DNA from: Verrucomicrobiota bacterium
GTDB taxonomy: Bacteria; Verrucomicrobiota; Verrucomicrobiia; Limisphaerales; UBA11358
Length of the DNA stretch: 6,800 bases
Assembly: GCA_026225155.1 (NCBI GenBank)
Contig: JAMFSG010000306.1
Location: forward strand, 1-6,800
Direction of reading: 5' to 3'
The notes under the pieces are model-generated. The model was not told the origin of the DNA and did not search any database. It saw only the letters and a program-made list of their open reading frames with translations. Below are positions 1 through 5,676 of this stretch, in pieces (within the stretch, counting starts at the first letter, position 1; each line of letters starts with the position of its first letter). A program made the position numbers and the translations under genes.

Positions 1-875
1 GGATTCGACCGCATCTCGATGACAAAATTCTCGCCTCATGGAACGGCTTGATGCTCGGCGCGTTTGCCCGTGCGGCCGCCGTTTTGGGCGATGAAAATTA
101 TCGCGCGGCGGCGGAGAAAAATTTCTCGTTCATCCGCGAAAAACTTTGGGTGCAGCGTGCTGCCGGCATCTTGCCGGCAGGCGAAACCGAAAACTTCCGG
201 CAAGATGCCGGAAGCACGTTGTTTCACCGCTGGCGCGACGGCGAACGCGACCATGTGCAATTGCTCGAAGGCTACGCGTTTTATCTTTCGGGCGTGATCG
301 AACTTTACGAAGCGACGCTGAATCCGGCGCATCTGGATTTTGCGATTGAGCTGGCCGACGCGCTGCTCGCCAAATTTTTCGACGCGGCGAACGGCGGTTT
401 CTGGCAAAGCCTCGCCGGCACGAACGATTTGATCCTGCGTGTGAAAGACGATTACGACGGCGCGGAACCGAGCGGCAATTCTGTCGCTGTTCTTTCACTT
501 TTGAAACTGGCCGCGATCACCGATCGCGAAAATTTCAAACACGCCGCCGAATTGACGCTGCAACTCTTCGCGCACCGTTTGCAAAGCCAACCCGCTGGAC
601 TCGCGTTCATGCTGCACGCACTGGATTTTTGGCTCGACGAACCGCGCCGCGCCGTTATCGCCGGTAAAAATGGTTCGCCAGAATTTCAAAAAATTTTGCG
701 CGCCGCGCATTCGATCTATCAGCCGAATAAAATTGTTCTAGGCAACAACGGCGCGGTCGAACCGTTTGCCAAAACCCTGACGGCAAAAAATGACGCCACC
801 GTTTTTGTCTGCACCGGCAACGCGTGCCAGTTGCCAACGAGCGACGTTGAAATTTTGCGTCAGCAACTGAAATGA
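1..875 (+). CDS. YyaL/SSP411-type thioredoxin-domain protein, C-terminal part
   Basis: Partial gene: the reading frame is open from the window edge (first full codon at base 3) and ends at TGA 873-875, giving 290 visible residues. The visible part is the alpha/alpha-barrel region of the YyaL/SSP411 (DUF255) family, which resembles N-acylglucosamine 2-epimerase and cellobiose epimerase folds. Family-typical stretches are RPHLDDKILASWNGLM (residues 2-17), HRWRDGE (75-81), EGYAFYLSGVIELYEATL (89-106), YDGAEPSGNSVA (151-162), and a C-terminal FVCTGNACQLPTSD (268-281). The N-terminal thioredoxin-like domain lies outside the window. The biochemical role of the family is not settled; a cytosolic redox or sugar-related function is often assumed. 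Odd point: residues of about 52-72 are encoded by an inserted palindromic repeat, located where homologues run straight from the helix into the L-x-x-x-RDGE strand. Family assignment is confident; function is not. Confidence 0.9.
   Translation, partial: IRPHLDDKILASWNGLMLGAFARAAAVLGDENYRAAAEKNFSFIREKLWVQRAAGILPAGETENFRQDAGSTLFHRWRDGERDHVQLLEGYAFYLSGVIELYEATLNPAHLDFAIELADALLAKFFDAANGGFWQSLAGTNDLILRVKDDYDGAEPSGNSVAVLSLLKLAAITDRENFKHAAELTLQLFAHRLQSQPAGLAFMLHALDFWLDEPRRAVIAGKNGSPEFQKILRAAHSIYQPNKIVLGNNGAVEPFAKTLTAKNDATVFVCTGNACQLPTSDVEILRQQLK
155..219. repeat. Palindromic repeat inserted in frame in the YyaL-like gene
   Basis: Two 26-nt arms (155-180 and 194-219) are reverse complements with about three mismatches and are separated by a 13-nt loop. 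The core is CCGGCATCTTGCCGG on the left and CCGGCAAGATGCCGG on the right, so each arm is itself partly palindromic. The insert keeps the host frame open and encodes a peptide running from RAAGILPAG to RQDAGSTL. I recall such RAAGILPA/RQDAGSTL peptides as a hallmark of a dispersed repeat in Pedosphaera-like Verrucomicrobiota; that is memory, not a search. It behaves like a REP/BIME element tolerated in a surface loop. Confidence 0.85.
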
Positions 876-946
876 ACCGCGAACCACGCGAAATACGCGA
901 ACGTTGAAAAATTTTCCTTTTCGCGTATTTAGTGTGTTTCGCGGTT
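875..946. repeat. Imperfect 27-nt inverted repeat between the YyaL-like gene and tcdA
   Basis: The left arm at 875-901 and right arm at 920-946 pair with three mismatches in 27, around an 18-nt AT-rich loop. The left arm begins on the last base of the YyaL-like stop codon. The arms contain AACCGCGAA and AAATACGCGAA, matching the general AACCACGAAATACACGAA-type repeat that I recall as common in Verrucomicrobiota and neighbouring phyla. The hairpin could protect or terminate the upstream transcript, but no T-run follows the right arm, so it is not called a Rho-independent terminator. Confidence 0.85.
904..931 (+). promoter_or_regulatory. Possible sigma70-type promoter of tcdA
   Basis: TTGAAA (904-909) and TATTTA (926-931) are separated by 16 nt and end 31 nt before the tcdA ATG. 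Most of the -35 box is in the loop, and the -10 box in the right arm, of the inverted repeat. The match is modest and AT-rich tracts are common here, so this is only a candidate. If real, the repeat supplies part of the promoter. Confidence 0.2.
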
Positions 947-962
947 AAAATTTCTGGATTCA

Positions 963-1736
963 ATGAGCGATTTTGAAACACGTTTCGGCGGCATCGCAAA
1001 ACTTTACGGCCAAGCCAGCTTGAAAAAATTACGCGCCGCGCACGTTTGCGTCGTCGGCATCGGTGGCGTCGGCACTTGGGCGGTTGAGGCGCTCGCGCGG
1101 TCCGGCATCGGCGCACTCACGCTGGTGGATTTGGACGAAGTTTGCGTGACGAATATCAACCGCCAATCACATGCGCTCACCGAAACCGTCGGTCGCGCGA
1201 AAGTCGAAGTCATGGCCGAACGCATCCGCGCCATCAATCCCGAATGTCGTGTGAATGTGGAAACGAAATTTTTCAACGAACAAACGGCGGACGGATTGCT
1301 CGCGCCAAAATTTGATTTCGTCCTCGATGCGATTGATGACGTAACCAATAAAATTTTGCTGCTCGTGAAATGCCGTGATAAAGATCTGCCGGTCATCGCC
1401 TGCGGCGGCGCGGGCGGACGGCGCGAACTGACGTCCGTTCGTCTCGGCGATCTGTCCAAAGCCAGCCACGATAAATTGCTTTCCGAAGTGCGTCGCCGCT
1501 TGCGCAAGGAACATCATTTCCCCGCTGAACATCGCGTGATGAATTTGCCGTGCGTCTATTCGGTGGAAAAAACCGTGTTCCCGCAGCCGGATGGTTCGGT
1601 CGGCGAAACACGGGCAAAAACAGAAGAAGGTTCGCGCTTGAATTGTGACGGCGGACTTGGTTCCGCAACTTTTGTGACCGGCGCCTTTGGTTTTGCTGCC
1701 GCCGGTTTTATCGTGCAAAAAATCGCGAAGAGATGA
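963..1736 (+). CDS. tcdA: tRNA threonylcarbamoyladenosine dehydratase (TcdA/CsdL)
   Basis: This E1-like, ThiF/MoeB/HesA-family enzyme uses ATP to cyclise t6A37 to ct6A37 in ANN-decoding tRNAs. The 257-residue protein is close to the usual TcdA length. The N-terminus RFGGIAKLYGQASLKKL (residues 7-23) is typical. The nucleotide-binding loop is VGIGGVGTWAVEALARSGIG (31-50), followed by the acidic strand end and adenylate-site motif DLDEVCVTNINRQ (56-68) and DAIDDVTNK (122-130). The C-terminal GSATFVTGAFGFAAAGFIV (233-251) is the hydrophobic stretch usual in TcdA rather than ThiF or MoeB. ATG at 963 is chosen because it begins the family N-terminus; no clear Shine-Dalgarno precedes it. The gene stands alone on this strand, 87 nt after the YyaL-like gene, and converges with the next gene. 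A SufE/CsdE-like partner candidate lies 1.4 kb away on the other strand. Confidence 0.93.
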   Translation: MSDFETRFGGIAKLYGQASLKKLRAAHVCVVGIGGVGTWAVEALARSGIGALTLVDLDEVCVTNINRQSHALTETVGRAKVEVMAERIRAINPECRVNVETKFFNEQTADGLLAPKFDFVLDAIDDVTNKILLLVKCRDKDLPVIACGGAGGRRELTSVRLGDLSKASHDKLLSEVRRRLRKEHHFPAEHRVMNLPCVYSVEKTVFPQPDGSVGETRAKTEEGSRLNCDGGLGSATFVTGAFGFAAAGFIVQKIAKR

Positions 1737-1778
1737 AACTTGTCTGTCCTAAATAAAATGCCATTGTCCGTTTAATTT

Positions 1779-2228
1779 CTAGCCCAAGGTTCCAGTGATC
1801 TCTGCTTTACCTTGATATTTCCAAATTTGCCGCAACAACCTTTCAGGCGACTCGTTGTAACAAAGACGAGTTGAAATAGATACGGTTGCATCAAGTGCTT
1901 CAAGGGTTCCGGAAAAATTCAACAATTCAAAATCAGGATAAAAACCCACTTGAAACTCGGACGTGTAATTATCCGCCGCCAGCGAGTCAACACTCACCCA
2001 AACCGTCTTATCTTCCCATAAAATAAAATTTGTCCTCGTAAAAGTGAATGTCTTTATCCAAATCGCCAATCGCTCCAAAGATCTGCCTTCGTGTTCAATA
2101 ACATCAACTGTAGCTTGAAAAAATAGCCGCCAACCCGGCTCTTTGGCTTTTACATGGACGCCAAAGTGTATTGTGAAATCTTGTAAGAATTCGGATCGGT
2201 ATAGCGGAATGTTCGGTGAATCTGACAT
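1779..2228 (-). CDS. Orphan hypothetical protein, AT-richer than its neighbours
   Basis: This is a 149-residue protein starting at ATG 2228-2226 and ending at TAG. I do not recognise the family. It has no signal peptide or obvious membrane segment, and it is rich in alternating hydrophobic and aromatic residues (WRLFFQATVDVIEH 33-46, LERLAIWIKTFTFTRTNF 51-68, VWVSVDSL 76-83, EFQVGFYPDFELLNFSG 91-107), which suggests a mainly beta-strand soluble domain. Sampled GC is about 40% against well above 60% in parts of tcdA, so the gene may be a recent arrival. It is the last minus-strand gene, 53 nt after tatD, and ends 42 nt from the tcdA stop in tail-to-tail arrangement. No Shine-Dalgarno is evident. 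Because it reads cleanly for 149 codons with protein-like composition and no strong ORF lies opposite, I take it as a real gene, function unknown. Confidence 0.65.
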   Translation of the reverse strand: MSDSPNIPLYRSEFLQDFTIHFGVHVKAKEPGWRLFFQATVDVIEHEGRSLERLAIWIKTFTFTRTNFILWEDKTVWVSVDSLAADNYTSEFQVGFYPDFELLNFSGTLEALDATVSISTRLCYNESPERLLRQIWKYQGKAEITGTLG

Positions 2229-2250
2229 GGTTTTTATTGCTGGCCGGCAA

Positions 2251-2279
2251 ATTTATAAAATATTTTAACACGCTCGCAA
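2251..2279 (-). promoter_or_regulatory. Possible promoter of the orphan gene
   Basis: On the minus strand, TTGCGA (2279-2274) and TATAAA (2257-2252, within TTATAAAT) are 16 nt apart, and the -10 box lies 23 nt before the ATG at 2228. The 53-nt gap after tatD is unusually AT-rich. A separate promoter would fit a gene that was added to the end of the operon. Consensus match is moderate and there is no supporting data. Confidence 0.3.
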
Positions 2280-2281
2280 GA

Positions 2282-3115
2282 CTACAACTTACCAAAAACT
2301 CGTTGGAAATTTTCTTCAACGCGAGCCGTAAGCGATTCAATTTTCTCGCCGAAAAATTCCGCAAGCCCTTCATAAACTGCAACGAGATTGGCCGGATGAT
2401 TCAGTGGTTTGCCGTCAACAGCGGCGAGCGGGAAATGTTTTTTTGCTTCGGGCAAAAGCTGATCCGGCGCGTCGGTTTCGATCAACAATCTTTCAGGCGG
2501 AACATGTTTGAAAGTTTCGCGCTGACGCAATTTGCGCTCGTGCAAAAAGTAGCCGGGAAAACTGAAATACGCGCCGAGCTTGGCGAACGATGAAATCATT
2601 TCCGGCGGACCGCCAAAGCTGTGCAAAACGAAACCGCGTTGCGGGCGCGGACTTTTTTGGAGCAGTTTGAGCATGCGTCCCCACGCTTGCAGACAATGAA
2701 TGCTCACCGGCAAATTTCGTTCCGCGGCGATTTTTAATTGCGTGAGAAAAACCTCTTCCTGCCCGGCATAAGGCAAATCCGGCTTCCAGCGATCGAGGCC
2801 GATTTCGCCGATGGCACTAGGAATTTGATCGAGAAATTTTTCGAGATTCTTTTGCCAGTCCTGCGTGCGCTCGGACAAATACCACGGATGATAGCCGAAG
2901 CTGGGAATGATTTTAGTTTGCGGAACCCGGCTCGCGGGGACGCTCGCCCCACCAAATTTCTCCGCCAGTTGCAAAACCTGCGGCCAATCGCTTTCGCACG
3001 CGCCATTCACGACCATGCGCGCGACGCCAATTTTTTCGCACGCGGCGAGCAATTCATTTTGCCGGCCGGCAAAACGGTCGTCCTGCAAATGATTGTGCGC
3101 GTCGTAAATTTTCAT
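2282..3115 (-). CDS. TatD-family metal-dependent hydrolase (putative DNase)
   Basis: The 277-residue protein is an amidohydrolase-superfamily TIM barrel of the TatD type, likely cytosolic. Expected metal ligands are visible: H7 and H9 in DAHNHL, E104 in IGEIGLDRW, H140 in SIHCLQAWG, H165 in VLHSFGG, and D214 in LIETDAP. FGYHPWYL (73-80) matches the family G-x-HP motif. Characterised TatD enzymes are 3'-5' exonucleases or DNases; others in the superfamily act on unknown substrates, so the substrate here is inferred. The frame extends upstream to 3412, but family homology starts at ATG 3115 (MKIYDAHNHL), which overlaps the sufE stop as ATGA; that is the chosen start, and coupling to sufE is likely. 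Residues 55-63 (GGASVPASR) come from an inserted 25-bp repeat and enlarge the loop before the strand leading to GYHPW. No strong Shine-Dalgarno is seen. Confidence 0.9.
   Translation of the reverse strand: MKIYDAHNHLQDDRFAGRQNELLAACEKIGVARMVVNGACESDWPQVLQLAEKFGGASVPASRVPQTKIIPSFGYHPWYLSERTQDWQKNLEKFLDQIPSAIGEIGLDRWKPDLPYAGQEEVFLTQLKIAAERNLPVSIHCLQAWGRMLKLLQKSPRPQRGFVLHSFGGPPEMISSFAKLGAYFSFPGYFLHERKLRQRETFKHVPPERLLIETDAPDQLLPEAKKHFPLAAVDGKPLNHPANLVAVYEGLAEFFGEKIESLTARVEENFQRVFGKL
2929..2953. repeat. 25-bp dispersed repeat, copy 1, inside tatD
   Basis: This copy is 24/25 identical to the one at 3138-3162; the shared core reads GGGGACGCTCGCCCCACC on the + strand. The element contains small complementary blocks (GGGGACG / CGCCCC). 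Read with tatD it encodes GGASVPAS, in the same frame as the other copy. I recall the GGASVP.SR peptide, and GERPREP in another frame, from a common repeat in Verrucomicrobiota. The variable ends beyond 25 bp may also belong to the element. Confidence 0.85.
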
Positions 3116-3576
3116 GGCGCGGATTGAACGTTGAGACGGCTCCCGGGGACGCTCGCCCCACCGTTTGAATTTTTGCTTTCGGCGAATTGTCGGATGTTTT
3201 CCCAGATTTTGGCGAGCGCATTGCGGCGGTTGGGCGTGAGGTGCTGCGTGATGCCAAGCGGCGCGAGAAATTTCGGATCGTGCGCGAGAATTTCTTTGGG
3301 TTCGCAACCGCTGTAAAAATCGCAGAGCAAGCCGGCGATGGCTTTGACGACGAACGAATCGGAATCGCAAGCGAAGAAACATTTTCCTTCGCGGAATTCG
3401 GCGGTGAACCACAGTTTGGCGAGGCAGCCGGGAATCAGGTTTTTTTCAACGCGAAATTCCAGTGCGAGCGGCGGGCGTGATTTGGTTTTTTCAACGAGCG
3501 ACGCCAGACGGTCTTGCCCGTTTTTCAACGCAGCGAGTTGCGCCGTGAGTTCGGCTTGTTTTTCCGCGAGGTTCAT
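3112..3576 (-). CDS. sufE: SufE/CsdE-like sulfur acceptor protein
   Basis: SufE-family proteins accept persulfide sulfur from a cysteine desulfurase (SufS or CsdA) on a conserved cysteine and pass it on, for example to SufB for Fe-S cluster assembly. The 154-residue protein has the acceptor cysteine as C51 in LIPGCLAKLWF (48-57), the same position as in E. coli SufE. It also has DSDSFVVKAIAGLL (71-84) and the C-terminal LTPNRRNALAKIWENIRQFA (113-132) typical of the family. E. coli SufE has 138 residues; here residues 139 to the end (GGASVPGSR and beyond) are encoded by a dispersed repeat. The stop codon overlaps the tatD ATG by 4 nt, and the start lies 15 nt after the upstream gene. SufE and CsdE cannot be told apart by eye. 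No desulfurase is present in the window. Confidence 0.88.
   Translation of the reverse strand: MNLAEKQAELTAQLAALKNGQDRLASLVEKTKSRPPLALEFRVEKNLIPGCLAKLWFTAEFREGKCFFACDSDSFVVKAIAGLLCDFYSGCEPKEILAHDPKFLAPLGITQHLTPNRRNALAKIWENIRQFAESKNSNGGASVPGSRLNVQSAP
3138..3162. repeat. 25-bp dispersed repeat, copy 2, at the 3' end of sufE
   Basis: Differs from the copy at 2929-2953 at one position of 25 (C instead of G at base 6). It encodes GGASVPGS at the end of SufE, in the same translation frame as in TatD. The repeat-derived segment may continue through the LNVQSAP residues to the sufE stop and so reach the tatD start codon. Confidence 0.85.
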
Positions 3577-3591
3577 GGCGCGGAAGAAATT

Positions 3592-4431
3592 TCATTCGAG
3601 CCGTGTCGGGGGTTCTTCGCCGGAAATTTCCGGTTCGTGCGTTTCCACTGCATCCGCCGATGGATTTTGTTGTTGATGGCGAGGTTCTTCACGCCGCGGA
3701 CGTGATTCATCGCGCGAGTGGCTGCGAGGTTGTTCGTGCGAATGATGTTGCAACTGCTGGCGCGGCGGCTGGATGCGGCGGAGCGCGCGGCGCAATTCAT
3801 CAATCTCGCGTTCGTCAGCCAATTTCTGACGTTCGGCCACTTCAACGAGTTCCAAAATTTCATCCAATTGATCCGTCATCTGCTTGAGCGACGTGGCGAT
3901 TTCGGTCGCGATGGAAACAGCTTCGTGGATCGCGGAAGTTTCTGCCGGACGAAAATCGGCGGGCTTGACGTAAACCGGCTTGGGCGGACGCGGTTCGTTG
4001 CCGCGCTCAAAACGCTCGGGACGTTCCGGTCGTTCTGGGCGCTGCGGACGGTCGGGTCTTTCGGGACGTTCCGGTCGCAATGGCGGTTGCGATTTCTGTT
4101 CGGCAACCGGTTTTTCGGCGGCGGAATTTTCGGCAACAGATGCGCTGGAATTTTCCGGTGAATTTTCTGCGGCAATATTTTCAGCCGATGAATTTTCCGG
4201 CGCAACCGCAGGCGCGGGCGAAAGCTCCGTTTCGTTTTCCGCAGTGTCGGCCAGATTTTCGTCGGCGGATTCCGACGCGGGCGAAGTGTCTTCGGCGTTC
4301 GGCGCGGCGGCATTTCCCGGCGCGGGGCGCGGAACGCGGGCGCGGCCACGTCCGCCGCGGCGACCGCGACGACGATTGTTGGGACGGCGCGCAGGCGCGG
4401 GCGAATTCAGATTGGATTGTTCGTCTGGCAC
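3592..4431 (-). CDS. Arg/Pro/Glu-rich low-complexity protein with a short coiled coil
   Basis: Function unrecognised. With a GTG start at 4431 it has 279 residues; the frame lacks ATG until residue 185, and upstream sequence is only the antisense frame of the FIST gene. Regions in order: a basic RGG-like N-terminus (RRPNNRRRGRRGGRGRARVP, 15-34), an acidic Ala/Asn/Ser/Glu-rich stretch with repeated EN-S/A units (about 78-107), a RPE/RPD tandem tract (119-143), a predicted helical or coiled-coil segment (IHEAVSIATEIATSLKQM 168-185, then DQLDEILELVEVAERQKL 187-204 and DELRRALRRI 211-220), and a His/Gln/Arg/Glu-rich tail. The basic RG-rich segment suggests nucleic-acid binding, by inference only. 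It lies 53 nt after the FIST gene and 15 nt before sufE. It could be a disordered RNA-associated protein. The exact start is uncertain. Confidence 0.65.
   Translation of the reverse strand: MPDEQSNLNSPAPARRPNNRRRGRRGGRGRARVPRPAPGNAAAPNAEDTSPASESADENLADTAENETELSPAPAVAPENSSAENIAAENSPENSSASVAENSAAEKPVAEQKSQPPLRPERPERPDRPQRPERPERPERFERGNEPRPPKPVYVKPADFRPAETSAIHEAVSIATEIATSLKQMTDQLDEILELVEVAERQKLADEREIDELRRALRRIQPPRQQLQHHSHEQPRSHSRDESRPRREEPRHQQQNPSADAVETHEPEISGEEPPTRLE
4003..4077. repeat. Short tandem repeat coding for RPE/RPD units
   Basis: The DNA repeats a degenerate 6-9 nt unit (GGACGTTCCGGTCG-like on the + strand), giving RPERPERPDRPQRPERPER and following residues 119-143 of the low-complexity protein. 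The units are multiples of three, so length changes keep the frame. It is a slippage-prone tract that probably varies between strains. Confidence 0.7.
4111..4200. repeat. Degenerate repeats coding for PENSS/AEN units
   Basis: GAATTTTCCGG occurs exactly at 4148-4158 and 4190-4200, with near copies (GAATTTTCGG, GAATTTTCTG, ATATTTTCAG) between and around them. They encode PENSS, AEN and similar units at residues 78-107 of the Arg/Pro/Glu-rich protein. This is a second internal repeat family in the same gene, separate from the RPE tract. Confidence 0.65.
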
Positions 4432-4484
4432 AAAATTTAAGTGAGGATGGCCGCTTGCCCGGCAAATGCAAAGGCGAAATATCG

Positions 4485-5672
4485 TTACTTTTTCACGAAG
4501 AGCGCGAGTGCGGCGGTGTGGCTGTGCAGAAAATTCTTTTCGCCGATGGGTCCGACTTCGCCGTTGCAGAAAAATCCGGCGAGCCCGAGCGGGCCAAAAT
4601 GTTCCTGCACGAGGCCGGCGTCGTGGCTGGTGCGACCGAAAAGATTTTTGCCGCGACCGTAGCAGCAAAACAGACAGCCGCCGTAAACCGTCGTGTCCGC
4701 GAGATTTTTTTGCGCGTTGGCCAGCAGGTCGTTCATGTCCTGCGAAGCGGACGCGGCGTCGCGGCGTTGAAATTGGATTGTCTGCCCCGCGCGCGGCAAC
4801 GCGCCGACCGCGAGCACGCCGGAACTCGGATCGCCGCCGATCAGATTGCGCACGAGAAAATCGCCGCGATGAAAATCCTCGAGATATTCGTTCACGACGA
4901 GACCGATGAAAAGATTGCCGCGCGCCTGCTGTTGTTCGGCGGCGGGCAACTGGCTCACGGTTTCCGCCAGCACGGTGTAGGCCGGACGGTTGCCGATGTG
5001 CCGGATGAGATTTTGCTCCACGCGCGTGAGCGTCCAGGTTTCGCCGATCGGCGTGCAACCTTGCGCGACGACGCCGGCCAGCGCAACTTCGCCGCCGACG
5101 GCAATCGCCACGCCGCCGTCTTCAAAAACTTCGCCGTCGAGATAAACCTGCGCAAACGGTTCGGGAAAAGTGCCGCTTGCGAGTCCTCCATAAACCGGCA
5201 GCGACGCGTAACTTTCATTCCACGAACGCAACCACGCTTCGGCATCCATGTGAAACGGATCAATAAATGTCAGCCAGCCGTTCACATTTTTGGGCATGAC
5301 ACCCGTTTCGACCGGCCAGAAATTTTCGTCGCCCGCCAGCTCAATTTGTTCCTGCGTGAAGCGGACAGCTTTTAATTTCGCGCCCGGCAATGAGTAAAGT
5401 GACAGCACCAAACCGCCGGCGCTTTCGATTTCTTCCGCGCCCGCGATGACGCCGCCGCTCGAACAGCCCGCGAGCAAAGGGATTTGCGCATGAACGCGGA
5501 GAATTTCCAAAACCTGCTGCGCGTGCGGGAAAAATTTCGGCGACATGAACACGAGGCCGAGCGAAACTTCCGTCGCTTTCAGGCGCGCGCGCAGACGCCG
5601 CGCCCAATCGGCGAGGCCGTCCTCGTCCATGCCGTCGGACCAGTAAGCTGCTATGGAATTTTCGTTGCTCAC
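4485..5672 (-). CDS. FIST N/C-domain protein, predicted small-ligand sensor
   Basis: The 395-residue protein consists of a FIST N-terminal domain (about residues 25-220, with LLAGCSSGGVIAG 66-78 and LPVYGGLASG 158-167) and a FIST C-terminal domain (about 225-385, ending in GFFCNGEVGPIGEKNFLHSHTA 366-387, the family's best conserved block). No kinase, receiver, diguanylate cyclase or membrane segment is attached, so it is a stand-alone cytosolic FIST protein. FIST domains are predicted to bind small ligands, possibly amino acids, and are often near amino-acid genes; here the gene starts 4 nt after the lysA stop. GTG at 5672 is chosen because it follows the lysA stop directly; the nearby ATG at 5680 is out of frame and meets a stop after three codons. 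CFCC-like cysteines (LFCCYG, 334-339) sit in the C domain. Ligand and output are unknown. Confidence 0.88.
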   Translation of the reverse strand: MSNENSIAAYWSDGMDEDGLADWARRLRARLKATEVSLGLVFMSPKFFPHAQQVLEILRVHAQIPLLAGCSSGGVIAGAEEIESAGGLVLSLYSLPGAKLKAVRFTQEQIELAGDENFWPVETGVMPKNVNGWLTFIDPFHMDAEAWLRSWNESYASLPVYGGLASGTFPEPFAQVYLDGEVFEDGGVAIAVGGEVALAGVVAQGCTPIGETWTLTRVEQNLIRHIGNRPAYTVLAETVSQLPAAEQQQARGNLFIGLVVNEYLEDFHRGDFLVRNLIGGDPSSGVLAVGALPRAGQTIQFQRRDAASASQDMNDLLANAQKNLADTTVYGGCLFCCYGRGKNLFGRTSHDAGLVQEHFGPLGLAGFFCNGEVGPIGEKNFLHSHTAALALFVKK

Positions 5673-5676
5673 AAAC

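Noticed and set aside
875..946. Rho-independent terminator after the YyaL-like gene
   Set aside because: The stem is long and imperfect with an 18-nt loop, and no T-run follows the right arm, so it is kept as a repeat only.
655..1116. 153-residue minus-strand open frame with a KHTKYAKR-like segment
   Set aside because: It spans the YyaL-like gene end, the inverted repeat and the tcdA start. The segment is the repeat translated in an antisense frame.
2216..2593. 125-residue plus-strand open frame over the tatD end
   Set aside because: Antisense to tatD, which has all metal ligands; no family features in the plus frame.
3116..3412. 99-residue N-terminal extension of TatD
   Set aside because: It overlaps sufE in another frame, is Arg-rich like a shadow, and TatD homology starts exactly at ATG 3115.
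4003..4200. Possible CRISPR-like or minisatellite array
   Set aside because: Units are 6-15 bp, degenerate and in frame with a low-complexity protein; there are no unique spacers of equal length.
3592..5058. 488-residue minus-strand open frame reaching into the FIST gene
   Set aside because: The part above 4431 is another frame of the FIST gene, with random Arg/Ser-rich composition. Only the part from GTG 4431 looks like a gene.
4080..5375. 431-residue plus-strand open frame
   Set aside because: It lies opposite the low-complexity and FIST genes. GC-rich codon bias leaves the antisense frame open and it matches no family.
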